Source: Planctomycetaceae bacterium (GTDB lineage Bacteria; Planctomycetota; Planctomycetia; Isosphaerales; Isosphaeraceae). Taken from it: a stretch of DNA of 36,312 bases. The position numbers were made by a program, and so were the translations under genes. Location: the NCBI GenBank assembly GCA_019237095.1, contig JAFAHT010000172.1, forward strand, positions 1 through 36,312, in the 5' to 3' direction. The notes beneath the pieces were generated by a model. The model did no database searches and was not told the DNA's origin. It was given only the letters and a program-made list of their open reading frames with translations. Shown here piece after piece: positions 20,375 through 30,383 of the stretch (its first letter is position 1; each line of letters starts with the position of its first letter).

Positions 20375-20562
20375 GCCGGTCGCGAGCGTCCACGCGCCGC
20401 ACGGGAAAGACTTGCGAAATGCTCGGTAAACGCAAGGACGGCACCGAGTTTCCGATCGAGCTCGGCTTCAACCCGCTCGCCAGCGGCGACGGCGTCTTTC
20501 TGATCAGCGAGATTCTGGACCTCACTACAGGGAATCAGGCGTCGAAGCCTCCAGATGCCTGA
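20375..20562 (+). pseudogene. PAS-domain (sensor-kinase type) C-terminal fragment
   Basis: CEMLGKRKDGTEFPIELGFNPLASGDGVFLISEILDLTTGNQ matches the PAS tail consensus (xRRKDGxEFPVEIGLNPI...VLxxIxDIT); no plausible start or N-terminal domain in frame. Confidence 0.55.
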
Positions 20563-21077
20563 TTCTCTGGTCATTGCATACAACTCATGCCTTGCTAAGC
20601 CGGCCGATGAGGCCGCGGAGGCGTGGTGATCGGGGCGATGTCGTTGATTTCGGTCAGCTCTCCCGTAACCTCCAGGCATGTGCCCGCCTCTACTACAACA
20701 AGGGCGGGCCGAGCTGCCGAGACCCGCGTCCGACAACGCGGCTGAATGCCGCTTCGTCGCAACATAATAGCACTCATAACGTTGGGAACTCGCCGAGGTG
20801 GTGGCCAGGGCCCGGTGTGTGCGTTCTTGGCAACAACCAAGTGCAGGTTTCTCGGTTTTTTGCAACCCCAATCCTAACCTTGATTCCCAGAATCAACACC
20901 GTGTGGAATGATGATTGACGGTCCGAAACGATCGTGCTAGCTTGATGACGATAGTTCGACCCGTGGAAACACGATTTCTCTCCCTGTTGCGCGGTTAACC
21001 GCGCTCGGATTCGTTTCAGTTCAGGTTCCAAAGGCCTTTGCCCGTCCACGGAAGGGCCCCCTGGAGAATCTGCACCG

Positions 21078-21824
21078 ATGAGCTTCCCGTCGAGATCAAA
21101 CGCCATACGCTTCGGCTCGGAATCCCAAGACCTGACGACGACTCTGAACGCTGAGCTTCAACTTCCGCCGGTCCTCCCGTTACAGTCGACCGAGATCACG
21201 ATCGATGGTCTATCCCACGCTCTCAAGCGCTCGATGGATCTGGCCGGTGCGCTGGTCGGGATGCTGTTACTCGCCCCGGTGATGCTGGGGATTGTCCTGC
21301 TGATCCGGCTCGATTCGTCCGGTCCGGTCTTGTTCCGGCAGTTGCGTCACGGCCGTCACGGACGCCTCTTCCACGTGCTCAAGTTCCGCACGATGGTCGT
21401 TGATGCCGAGCAGCGCCTGGGTGATCTGGAGAAGCATAACGAGTCCGAGCATGGCGTGCTGTTCAAGCTGCGCGAGGATCCAAGAGTCACATCTTTGGGA
21501 CGTTTCTTGCGGCGATCGAGTCTGGACGAGCTTCCCCAGCTCGTCAACATCCTCCGCGGAGAGATGAGCTTGGTTGGCCCTCGCCCTCTCCAGTTGCGGG
21601 ACAGCGACAAGCTTCGGGAACTCGATCCTGAAGGATTCACCTGTCGCCTCCAGGTGTTGCCAGGGCTTACCGGCCTCTGGCAGGTCGGCGGGCGGAGCGA
21701 TACTGACTACTCTCACATGGTCAAGCTGGATCGAGAGTACGTCGAGAACTGGTCCCTGGCCCGGGATGTCCGGATCCTCTTCCGGACCTTCATCGTGGTA
21801 CTGGTCGGCCGCGGGGCTTACTGA
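21078..21824 (+). CDS. Sugar transferase (undecaprenyl-phosphate glycosylphosphotransferase, short form)
   Basis: KRSMDLAGALVGMLLLAPVMLGIVLLIRLDSSGPVLFRQLRHG, FHVLKFRTM, RRSSLDELPQLVNILRGEMSLVGPRP, LPGLTGLWQVGGRS. Confidence 0.93.
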   Translation: MSFPSRSNAIRFGSESQDLTTTLNAELQLPPVLPLQSTEITIDGLSHALKRSMDLAGALVGMLLLAPVMLGIVLLIRLDSSGPVLFRQLRHGRHGRLFHVLKFRTMVVDAEQRLGDLEKHNESEHGVLFKLREDPRVTSLGRFLRRSSLDELPQLVNILRGEMSLVGPRPLQLRDSDKLRELDPEGFTCRLQVLPGLTGLWQVGGRSDTDYSHMVKLDREYVENWSLARDVRILFRTFIVVLVGRGAY

Positions 21825-22075
21825 TCGTGAGGATCCGGCGGCATCTTCACCCCCGCACCGCTTCCTCGGACTGGGCTGCGGGATCAGCAGCGGACCAATC
21901 CCGCAGTGGGCTGCCAACCGACCGTGCCAATTGTGGAAAGCCTTGGACAGCAAGGCGCGAAACCGCCCACCGAGCCTTCGCCAGCCTCCCAGCTTGGCCA
22001 CGTCCCTGGTGGCCAGTAGACTGAAATGGAGTCGAACTCCGCTGGCGACCCGTTTTCCGGGGAAGGACGCTGGGC

Positions 22076-22498
22076 ATGGAGATCCTGGGAATCGGCACCG
22101 ACATCGTCGAATGCCCACGGATCGGCAAGATGATCGAGCAGTACGGCGAACTATTCCTGCGGCGGGTTTACACGGCCCGGGAGGTTCGCTACTGCCAGTC
22201 GAGAAAGCACGCGATCGAGCACTTCGCGGGCCGGTGGGCGGCCAAAGAGGCGATTCTCAAGGCCATGGGCACCGGCTGGAGCCGGGGCATCTCCTGGACC
22301 GACATCGAGGTGCGGACCGGCGAGTCTGGACAGCCGCAGGTCCTGGTGGGCGGCATCGCCAAGGAGGTCGCTCGCGAGCGCGGGATCGCCGACATCCTGA
22401 TCTCCATCTCCCACTGCCGGACTTACGCCACGGCGTACGCGATCGCCCTGGCTCAGAAGCCCCCCCCATCGACGGCCCCACCTGCTGAGGAGGGTTGA
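22076..22498 (+). CDS. acpS: Holo-[acyl-carrier-protein] synthase
   Basis: ILGIGTDIVECPRIGKMIEQYG, RRVYTAREVRYC, FAGRWAAKEAILKAMGTG, ISISHCRTYATAYAIA. Confidence 0.95.
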   Translation: MEILGIGTDIVECPRIGKMIEQYGELFLRRVYTAREVRYCQSRKHAIEHFAGRWAAKEAILKAMGTGWSRGISWTDIEVRTGESGQPQVLVGGIAKEVARERGIADILISISHCRTYATAYAIALAQKPPPSTAPPAEEG

Positions 22499-22580
22499 GC
22501 CGGTCGGGAGAGGAGGGTCAGTGAAACGGGCCCAACCTGCCGGCCCGCTCGGGATCCGGACAGATCTGGCCCGGGCATCC

Positions 22581-25232
22581 TCAGGCGCCCATGACGGCGG
22601 TGATTTTTTCCTGTGTGGCCTCGCTGGGCTCCTTGGTTCCCTTGCACTTGGGGTACTTGGAGCAGCCGAGGAAGTAGCCGCGACGGCCGCGGCGGACGAC
22701 CATGGTGCTGCCGCAATCATCACAGGTTTCCCCGACTTCGATAGCCTTCATGTCGGCAGCCGGGGATGCGGGGGCGGCGGCGGCCAGCTCGGCAAGCTGT
22801 TCCTTGAGCTCGTCCGGGACGGGCGCCGTGCCGCGGCACTTGGGATAACCAGTGCAGCCGAGGAACGGCCCACGGCGGCCCTGGCGCACGGCCATCGGCT
22901 TGCCGCACTTCTCGCACTTCACATCGATCTTGACCGTCTGCACCGGCTTGCCCTCGTTGTCCACCGGCAGGACGTTGCGGCACTTGGGATAGCCGGTGCA
23001 GCCCAGGAACGGCCCGCGCCGACCCTGGCGCAGGGCCATCGGCTTGCCGCATTTCTCGCAGACGTGCTCGGTCTCGACCCGGGACGGCACGGGATTGCCC
23101 TGCGCGTCGATGTCGAACGATTCCGTGCAATCGGGATACCCGGAGCACGACAGGAATTTCTCGCCCCGCTTGTTCTCGCGGATGAAGAGCGGCTTGTCGC
23201 ACTTGGGGCAGGCGTGCTCGCTGGCGACGGCCTCGGCCCGCGGCTGTCCTCCCAGCGGCCGGGTCGCCTTGCAATCGGGATACTTCGAGCAGCCCAGGAA
23301 CTGGCCGGTCCTGCCGAACTTCAGCACCATCGGCGCACCGCAGAGGTGGCAGATCTCGCTCGTGGGAATCAGTACCCGCTCCATCTGGGCCTGCGCCGTC
23401 TTGAGGGCGTCCTGGAACGGATAGTAGAACTCGTCGAGCACCTTGACCATGTCTTCCTTGGCGGTCGCGATGTCGTCGAGCTCGTCTTCCATGTGGGCAG
23501 TGAACTTCAGGTCGAGGATCTTGGGGAAATGTTTGACCAGCAAGTCGGTGACCGCCATGCCCAAGTCGGTGGCGAAGAAGCGTCGTTCCTTCTGTTCGAC
23601 GTAGAGCCGGTCCTGGATCGTCTGGATGATCGGGGCATAGGTGCTCGGCCGGCCGATATTCTCCTTCTCCAGGGCCTTGATCAGGGTCGCCTCGCTGTAC
23701 CGGGGCGGCGGCTGGGTAAAGTGCTGGGTGGCGTCGAGCGCGTGCAGATCGAGTGTCTGACCCACGGCGAGCGCCGGCAAGAGTTCGTCCTCGATTTTTC
23801 CGCCAGGCGGCCAGACCCTGCGGTGGCCGTCGAACTTGAGCACCTTGCCCTGGGCCTTGAACAACCCCGGACCGGCGGTGATGCCCACGTCGGTCACGGT
23901 GAAGACGGCGGGCGCCATCTGGCTGGCGACGAATCGTGAGTAGATCAACTGGTAGAGCCGGAACTGGTCGTGGCTGAGCTGGCTCTTGATCGTCTCGGGC
24001 GTCAGCTTCAGGTCGGTGGGCCGGATGGCCTCGTGAGCCTCCTGCGCGTTCTTGCCGGCGGCATAGCGGATCGGCTTGGACGGCAGGTACTTTTCTCCGT
24101 ACTGGGTCGCGATCAGGTCGCGCACCGATTGCATCGCTTCTTGCGAGACGCTGAGGCTGTCGGTTCGCATGTAGGTGATCAGTCCGACCGGACCGGAGCC
24201 GTCCACGTCGATGCCCTCGTACAGCTCCTGCGCGACCTTCATGGTCCGCTTGCTGGCAAACCGCATGCGGATCGCCGCCTGCTGCTGCAGCGTGCTGGTC
24301 TTGAACGGGGGATCAGCCTTGACGGGCTTGTCGGCCTCATCGACTCGCGAGACGACATAAATGGCCGAGGCCAGCTCGTCGCGGATCTTGCGGGCGTCGG
24401 CCTCGGCACTGGCCGCAAACTTGGCGCCGTGGTATTCGGCCAGCGCGGCCTGAAACCTGTCGGAGTCGGCCTTGGCCCCGGTCGGGCTGACCGTCGCGGT
24501 GATCTTCCAGAACTCTTCGGTGACGAAGGCGCGGATCTCGCGTTCGCGGTCCACGATCAAGCGGACGGCCACCGACTGGACGCGGCCGGCGCTGAGGTTG
24601 CGCGCCACCTTGCTCCAGAGCAGGGGGCTGAGCTGATAGCCTACGAATCGGTCGAGGAACCGGCGAGCTTGCTGGGCGTTGACCATATCCATGTTGACCG
24701 GCCCAACATGGCCAAAGGCGTCCTTGACGGCGCGTTCGGTGATTTCATGAAAGGTGACGCGGCGTACCCGATCGTCGGAAAGGTTGAGGGCCTGCTGCAA
24801 GTGCCAGGCGATCGCCTCGCCCTCGCGGTCGGGGTCGGTCGCCAGGTAGACGATGTCGGCCCGAGCGGCCTCGCGCTTCAGATCGCCCACGGTGTCTTTC
24901 TTGGCCGGAACGATTTCATAGGAGGGCGAGTAACCATGCGCCACATCCACGCCGAGCTTTCGCTTGGGAAGATCGCGAACGTGACCCATGCTCGCCTTGA
25001 CGACGTATTTGGGGCCCAGGAACTTGTTGATCGACCTGGCCTTCTTGGGACTTTCGACGATGACCAGGGAGTGGCCTCCGCTGCCGCGTGCAGGCACCTC
25101 GCCTGCCCCGGCCTTGGGACGCGGGCTCTTGGGCGAGCGGGACGTCGATCCGGTCGCCGCACGCTTGCGCGGAGCGGGTTTCGCGGGGCTTCCGTTTCCA
25201 CTCGTCGTCGTTGCTGCGGACTTTCTTGCCAC
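22581..25232 (-). CDS. topA: DNA topoisomerase I with five C-terminal zinc-ribbon repeats
   Basis: LVIVESPKKARSINKFLG, ATDPDREGEAIAWHL, YMRTDSLSVS, followed by five Cx2C...GCxxYPxC repeats. Confidence 0.96.
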   Translation of the reverse strand: MARKSAATTTSGNGSPAKPAPRKRAATGSTSRSPKSPRPKAGAGEVPARGSGGHSLVIVESPKKARSINKFLGPKYVVKASMGHVRDLPKRKLGVDVAHGYSPSYEIVPAKKDTVGDLKREAARADIVYLATDPDREGEAIAWHLQQALNLSDDRVRRVTFHEITERAVKDAFGHVGPVNMDMVNAQQARRFLDRFVGYQLSPLLWSKVARNLSAGRVQSVAVRLIVDREREIRAFVTEEFWKITATVSPTGAKADSDRFQAALAEYHGAKFAASAEADARKIRDELASAIYVVSRVDEADKPVKADPPFKTSTLQQQAAIRMRFASKRTMKVAQELYEGIDVDGSGPVGLITYMRTDSLSVSQEAMQSVRDLIATQYGEKYLPSKPIRYAAGKNAQEAHEAIRPTDLKLTPETIKSQLSHDQFRLYQLIYSRFVASQMAPAVFTVTDVGITAGPGLFKAQGKVLKFDGHRRVWPPGGKIEDELLPALAVGQTLDLHALDATQHFTQPPPRYSEATLIKALEKENIGRPSTYAPIIQTIQDRLYVEQKERRFFATDLGMAVTDLLVKHFPKILDLKFTAHMEDELDDIATAKEDMVKVLDEFYYPFQDALKTAQAQMERVLIPTSEICHLCGAPMVLKFGRTGQFLGCSKYPDCKATRPLGGQPRAEAVASEHACPKCDKPLFIRENKRGEKFLSCSGYPDCTESFDIDAQGNPVPSRVETEHVCEKCGKPMALRQGRRGPFLGCTGYPKCRNVLPVDNEGKPVQTVKIDVKCEKCGKPMAVRQGRRGPFLGCTGYPKCRGTAPVPDELKEQLAELAAAAPASPAADMKAIEVGETCDDCGSTMVVRRGRRGYFLGCSKYPKCKGTKEPSEATQEKITAVMGA

Positions 25233-25484
25233 GGTATCTTCCTACCTATCCTCTTCCAATTCCACTGTTTCGGTCGATCCTTCTCGACCTGCACGAACGC
25301 GGGGCCCTGGGGTGATTGAGGTTGCCGTGGGAAGGAATCCTGGTACGATTACGTTCGGGCCGCCCATGATCAGACCCCGCGTCCTTTCCCAATAGCGACA
25401 TAGCTAGCGTATCGGGGCGTGTCAAGAGGGGGGTGCATGTAGCCACTACCCCGACGGCCTGTTTTGCCACCACCGAGGAACCCC

Positions 25485-27371
25485 ATGCCGTTTGAAGTCT
25501 TTCGCCGCCATCAGCGCAAGCTGTTAGCGATTTTTGCCATCATGGCGATGTTCGGATTTGTCGTCTCCGACAGCTTGCCCAGGCTGCTCAACTCGAATCC
25601 TGGCGGTCGCGACCAGAAGGTCGCAGAGCTCTACGGCAAGTCCGTCTACCAGAGCCAGCTCAATGAGATGGCCCGGCAGCGAACCCGGGCGAATCTTTTT
25701 GTTTCCGGCCTGAGCCAGTTCCCGTCCCGAGAGGTCTTTGGCGGACTCAAGCAGCGGGATCTGGTTGACGCCATGATCCTTCAGCACGAGGCCGACCAGT
25801 TGAACATTCCCGCCACTGCCGAGATCGGGCGGGAATGGTTGAGGCAGATTACCGGCGGCCGGATGAACGGGGAGCTGTTCAACATCCTCTTCAGCCGGTT
25901 CAGCAACGAGGTCAGCGAGGAGCACCTGCTCGCCGACATCGCCAACCAGGTCCGTTTACGCAAGGTTCGCCTGCTTCTGGGTTACCCGGTCGTGACGCCT
26001 TACGACGTCTACCGCTCGTACCGCGACCAGAATGAGCGGGTCGGGGCCAAGATCGTCGAAATGCCCGTCGATTCGTTTCTCTCCAAGGTCTCCGAGCCGG
26101 CGGCCAGCGAGGTTCAGGCGCTCTACGACAAATACAAGGACGTGCTCCCAGACCCCGCTAGCGAGACGCCCGGGTTCAAGATCCCACGGCGGGTCCAGCT
26201 CGAGATCCTGTCGCTCGACGGCAACGCCCTGGCCAGAGGCCTGCGCGATAAGGTCACGGAGGCTGAGCTTCGGTCTTACTACGAGAACCACAAACCAGAG
26301 TTCCAGGTTCCTTCGGAACTGCCCACGGATCTATTCGCCGGCCAGCCCGACCTCACGCCACCTATCATTCAGGCGTTCTCCGAGGTACGCGACACGCTGG
26401 CTCCGAGACTCGCGGAGGAGAAAGCCCAGTCCGAGATCCTCGACAAGTTCACGCGGATCAAGGAAGCCGAGATGATCCCGTTTGCCGACAAGTACTTAGC
26501 CGCGCTCGATGAGCAGGAAGAAGCCAAGAAACAGGGCAACGCCTCCAGCGTGGTCCTGCCCACGCCGCAGGATCTCAAGCCGATTGCCGATCGCGAGGGT
26601 CTTAATTACGAGAAAACCCCCTTGCTCTCTCGCCAGGACGTCGAGCGGCTCGGACAGATTTCCACTGCCGAAGTCGGCCTGACGCCGCTGAGCGGCGGCC
26701 GCAAGTTCGTCGACGAGATGTTCGACCCCAAGACCGGACTGTATGAGCCGATCGAGTTGACCGACGTCTTGGGCACTCGCTTCCTGGTGCGCAAGGTCAA
26801 GGACGAGCCGCCGCATGTTCCCACTTTGGAACAGGTTCGCTCCGAGGTCATCGTCGCCTGGAAGATGGCCCAAGCCCGCCCGCTTGCGGAGAAGGCGGCC
26901 GGCGAGCTGGCCAGCCAGATCAAGGCCAAGGGGGCAACCCCCAAGGACTCCAAGATCGACGGTTTTCGCGTGGAGAGCATTCCTCCCATCACGCGATCTC
27001 AGACGAGCTTCATGCCGTCATCAATGTTCGAGCCCAGCCCCGTCGTTGAGACCCCCATTCCCGGCGTGCCGCAAGCTGGGGAAGCGTTCCGCGACGCCTA
27101 CTTTGGTCTCCAGGCGGGGTCGGTGGACGTGGCGCCCAATCAGCCCAGGACCGTCTACTACATCATGACCCTGGACCGACGTGAGCCGGCAAGTTTCAGC
27201 GCGCTCTATGCATCCAACGGCGACGAGTATCGTTACAAGAGCATGGCCCGTGAGCAGGCTTCCAGGCAACAGGACGAGCAGTGGATGGGCTGGCTCCGCC
27301 AGCAGGCCGGGCTGAAACCGGATTGGATTCCTCCCGACGAGGCCAAGAAAGACGAGGCGGCCAGAGGCTAG
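25485..27371 (+). CDS. PpiD/SurA-N-like membrane-anchored chaperone protein
   Basis: MPFEVFRRHQRKLLAIFAIMAMFGFVVSD N-terminal TM anchor; SurA_N-like helical region; long coiled body. Confidence 0.65.
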   Translation: MPFEVFRRHQRKLLAIFAIMAMFGFVVSDSLPRLLNSNPGGRDQKVAELYGKSVYQSQLNEMARQRTRANLFVSGLSQFPSREVFGGLKQRDLVDAMILQHEADQLNIPATAEIGREWLRQITGGRMNGELFNILFSRFSNEVSEEHLLADIANQVRLRKVRLLLGYPVVTPYDVYRSYRDQNERVGAKIVEMPVDSFLSKVSEPAASEVQALYDKYKDVLPDPASETPGFKIPRRVQLEILSLDGNALARGLRDKVTEAELRSYYENHKPEFQVPSELPTDLFAGQPDLTPPIIQAFSEVRDTLAPRLAEEKAQSEILDKFTRIKEAEMIPFADKYLAALDEQEEAKKQGNASSVVLPTPQDLKPIADREGLNYEKTPLLSRQDVERLGQISTAEVGLTPLSGGRKFVDEMFDPKTGLYEPIELTDVLGTRFLVRKVKDEPPHVPTLEQVRSEVIVAWKMAQARPLAEKAAGELASQIKAKGATPKDSKIDGFRVESIPPITRSQTSFMPSSMFEPSPVVETPIPGVPQAGEAFRDAYFGLQAGSVDVAPNQPRTVYYIMTLDRREPASFSALYASNGDEYRYKSMAREQASRQQDEQWMGWLRQQAGLKPDWIPPDEAKKDEAARG

Positions 27372-27393
27372 AGACCGCGGGTCAGGCGGCCCG

Positions 27394-28290
27394 TCACGAC
27401 GGCGATCCAGACGCAGATGCCAGCTTGGCCAGGAATGGATCGAGCGCTTCCAGGAACAAGCCGGGGCGCTCGACGTGCGGCATGTGCCCGCAGTCGGGGA
27501 TGATGGCAAGCCGGCCATCGCGCACCCGGCGCTCAGCCTCCTGCGCGTGGGCAACCGGAATGATCTGATCGGAGTTTCCCCACACAATCAAGGTAGGCGC
27601 GGGTAAATCCGATAGCCGGTCGAGCACAATCTCACTCTGCCCCTGGTGATCGATCAAGGACCGGAATACTGCGAGCTGGTCCCCGAGCAGCCCGGGACGC
27701 ATGCCGAGCCAGAACTGATCCAGATACCACTCCGCCGGAACCTGTGCCGGATGGGCGAAGCATCCGTTGGCCCGCCATCCCACGCGCTGAAGCAGGCCAG
27801 GTGGCGTGAGCGCCCAGAGAGTAGACCACTCACCAAGACCGGGGAGCGCCATCAGCGTCAAGGCCGGGTTCAACTCCCGTCCGAGCCCCGCGCTGGAGAC
27901 CAAGACCAAGCCACGCACTCGCTCACCATGGTCGTTCAGTGCCATCTGAAGGGCGGCCAGTCCCCCCAGCGAATGCCCGATGACCACTGCGCGCTGAATC
28001 TGGACCGCGTCCAGGAAGTCGGCCACGAACGATCCGTACCATCCCGCCACGTATTTTCCTGCCACCAGGTCCGATTTCCCCGAACCCGGCAAGTCGGGAG
28101 CCAGGACACGGAATCGCTCCGCCAGTCGGGGCATGACCCAGCGCCACGCCCAGGCGCTTTCTCCCCCACCATGGAGCAAGACCAGCGTGATGTCTTGGCC
28201 CGGGCCTGCCGAAAGATAGTGAGTGCGCAGGTGATTGACCTGTACCGTGCGGCTTTTGATGTTGATGGCGCCTTGATCTCGCGACGGCAC
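27394..28290 (-). CDS. Alpha/beta hydrolase
   Basis: LVLLHGGGESAWAWRWVMPRLAERFRVLAPDLPGSGKSD; nucleophile elbow VIGHSLGGLAALQMAL; DCGHMPHVERPGLF. Confidence 0.92.
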   Translation of the reverse strand: MPSRDQGAINIKSRTVQVNHLRTHYLSAGPGQDITLVLLHGGGESAWAWRWVMPRLAERFRVLAPDLPGSGKSDLVAGKYVAGWYGSFVADFLDAVQIQRAVVIGHSLGGLAALQMALNDHGERVRGLVLVSSAGLGRELNPALTLMALPGLGEWSTLWALTPPGLLQRVGWRANGCFAHPAQVPAEWYLDQFWLGMRPGLLGDQLAVFRSLIDHQGQSEIVLDRLSDLPAPTLIVWGNSDQIIPVAHAQEAERRVRDGRLAIIPDCGHMPHVERPGLFLEALDPFLAKLASASGSPS

Positions 28291-28584
28291 GGGAGATGTC
28301 GGTTACTCGGGGCTTCTTCGCTGAGACTGTCGATCCGCCTCGAAGGCAGTTCGTGGATTATCCCCGTTTTCTGGCGATTGAGCAAGAGAACATTCAATCG
28401 TTGATAGGCTTTCCGCACCCAGAAGTATCTGGCACCGCGACCATGACCCGCCCCCGGCAAGTCTAGTAAGATTGCACGCTATCATTGATAAAGTGGAGGA
28501 AGGGGGCTTGACGTGTCTTGAAAAACTTATAGCATCCGGAATACACGGGATGAGCAGCCTTTTCTCAAGGACGAGGAAACCCCG

Positions 28585-28806
28585 ATGATCAGCTCCAACT
28601 ACTTTGAGCGTCTGATCAAGTCCGTCGAGAGAATCGCCCGCCACGCGTATTATCCGGGCATCGATGAGGCCATCGAGCAGTGCCTTGAGGATATCGATGA
28701 GCTGATGCACGCGGGACGTATCACAGCCGAAGAACGTGAGGCACTGCGCGTCGTTCTCCTCGGCATGACGTTCAATGCGTCAAACAATACGTCGAACGCG
28801 GCCTGA
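28585..28806 (+). CDS. Small hypothetical protein (73 aa)
   Basis: Amphipathic helix-rich ORF (NYFERLIKSVERIARHAYYPGIDEAIEQCLEDIDELMHAGRITAEEREALRVVL) with purine-rich GACGAGGAAACCCCG just upstream. Confidence 0.6.
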   Translation: MISSNYFERLIKSVERIARHAYYPGIDEAIEQCLEDIDELMHAGRITAEEREALRVVLLGMTFNASNNTSNAA

Positions 28807-28867
28807 GCCACTTTTTTCTTGCGTCCCAGACGTTCGCCCGCTTCACTCGCAACTGACCACCGGCCAG

Positions 28868-29419
28868 TCAAAGCATCGCCTCTGCCACCACGATCAGGCA
28901 GACCCAGGCGAGCGGCCACGTGACCAGCAAGCCCACGGCCACTTGATGGGTCCAGGAAACGGAGTCGCGACCTTGCGGGCGGATGCGTGGCCCGAACAAG
29001 CGCAAGACCAGTCCAGCCGCCAGCGGCACCAGACCAAACAGGATCGTATCACTGAACCTGAAGCTATGCAGCCGGATCGGGAGAATGAAGACACCCATGA
29101 CGATCCAGTAAACCCCGATCAGCAGCCAGGCCATCTCGGCCCAGGTGCGCGCGATCGAAGTGGCGGGCTGGGCAGAGTGTTCGCTGCCCAAGTCCACGGG
29201 GCGTGCGTGCCTGTGTCGCAGCAGGATCAGTGGCCCGCTCATCGCCAGACCAAGCCACACGTAAAACCCGACGGCGAACAGGCCCAGAGCCGGCGAGACG
29301 CTGCCCAGAGGCCAGAAAGCACGGAACAGGACCGCCGCGAGGCCATAACCGACGACCATCGCAGCCACATCGATGAGTTGAATCCGGAACTGAGGCTTGC
29401 CCGGTTGACTCTCGCTCAT
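28868..29419 (-). CDS. Small multi-TM membrane protein
   Basis: Multiple hydrophobic segments; conserved-looking WLGLAMSGPLILLRHRHA, MAWLLIGVYWIVMGVFIL. Confidence 0.6.
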   Translation of the reverse strand: MSESQPGKPQFRIQLIDVAAMVVGYGLAAVLFRAFWPLGSVSPALGLFAVGFYVWLGLAMSGPLILLRHRHARPVDLGSEHSAQPATSIARTWAEMAWLLIGVYWIVMGVFILPIRLHSFRFSDTILFGLVPLAAGLVLRLFGPRIRPQGRDSVSWTHQVAVGLLVTWPLAWVCLIVVAEAML

Positions 29420-29861
29420 CAGATTCGTTCGCGGCGGAAACCCGTCCCTTCAGGGATCGGGAGGAGTCGCGCCCTCCGATGTCGAAAAGAATAAACGTAT
29501 CTTGCTTACCGGGCCGTTCCCGGCACAATCGTCGATGGTCAGGAGACTCAGTTGATAAAGGCAATCCTGGCCGCTCTTTCCCAATTGAGCGTATCTGGTT
29601 GAGCTACAAAACCGGTGTAGCTCGTAAAATGCCCACCGTTGAGTTTACCACTTACACGCTCGGCCGTAAGGTCAGGGCACGGTGCTGTGTCAAGGCACCT
29701 AATGGTAGGGCTCGTTGACTCCGGAACCGAAACCCGGACGAGAGTGCTTACAAGCCCCTAGCTTTTAGCTATGGGGTACTTGACGGGAAGACACCACCTC
29801 TCGCATCCAGGACTGCGTGGCAGACCGATTGTACGATGGACCCGTCGATCCGCGGGCTGCG

Positions 29862-30383
29862 TCAACTCAGGACGACCATGCCCAGCCCGCACTGAATCGG
29901 CCAGGCGATTGCTAGGATCAGGCCGACCCGATTGGTCCACGGGGCCCCCTCGATCCGCGCCGCTTGTTCTGGAGGAACCATGACCCAGGTGCCCCAGGCC
30001 ACCACCAAGACGATCAGGCACGAGAGCGCCAGGCTGATGGTCAAAGTCGTGGCGAATGGAGGGCTATGGCATGGCTCCTCGCCTGGCGCGACGGACTCGA
30101 TGATGGCCGTGATCACCCAAGGCACGCCGAGAAGCGTCCACAGCCAGTCGCCGACCTTGGGATATCCGGGAAGCCGGCGCAAATAGCGCCTGGCCAGGAA
30201 GATAAAGGGACCGGCCGCAGTCAGGGCCACGCACGAGAACGTGAGCCAGATCATGATCCAGCCTGCCGGCGAGAGCCCGCTGCGGATGACCCGGAGCATG
30301 TGGACCGAGGCGATCGCCGAACCCATCACCAGGGCGACTCCGTCCAGTACGTTGATGTCTCGACCCTGGTCACTTCGTTCCAT
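29862..30383 (-). CDS. Small multi-TM membrane protein, likely paralogue of 28868-29419
   Basis: Similar layout: CVALTAAGPFIFLARRYLRR, DWLWTLLGVPWVITAII. Confidence 0.6.
   Translation of the reverse strand: MERSDQGRDINVLDGVALVMGSAIASVHMLRVIRSGLSPAGWIMIWLTFSCVALTAAGPFIFLARRYLRRLPGYPKVGDWLWTLLGVPWVITAIIESVAPGEEPCHSPPFATTLTISLALSCLIVLVVAWGTWVMVPPEQAARIEGAPWTNRVGLILAIAWPIQCGLGMVVLS

Noticed and set aside
22521-23939. 472-aa plus-strand ORF and the 23970..25319 plus ORF
   Set aside because: Both are antisense to topA and reflect its GC-rich codon structure.
28505-28540. Sigma70-like promoter TTGACG...TATAGC before the 73-aa ORF
   Set aside because: Spacer is only about 14 nt, and planctomycete promoter rules are uncertain; not supported enough to list.
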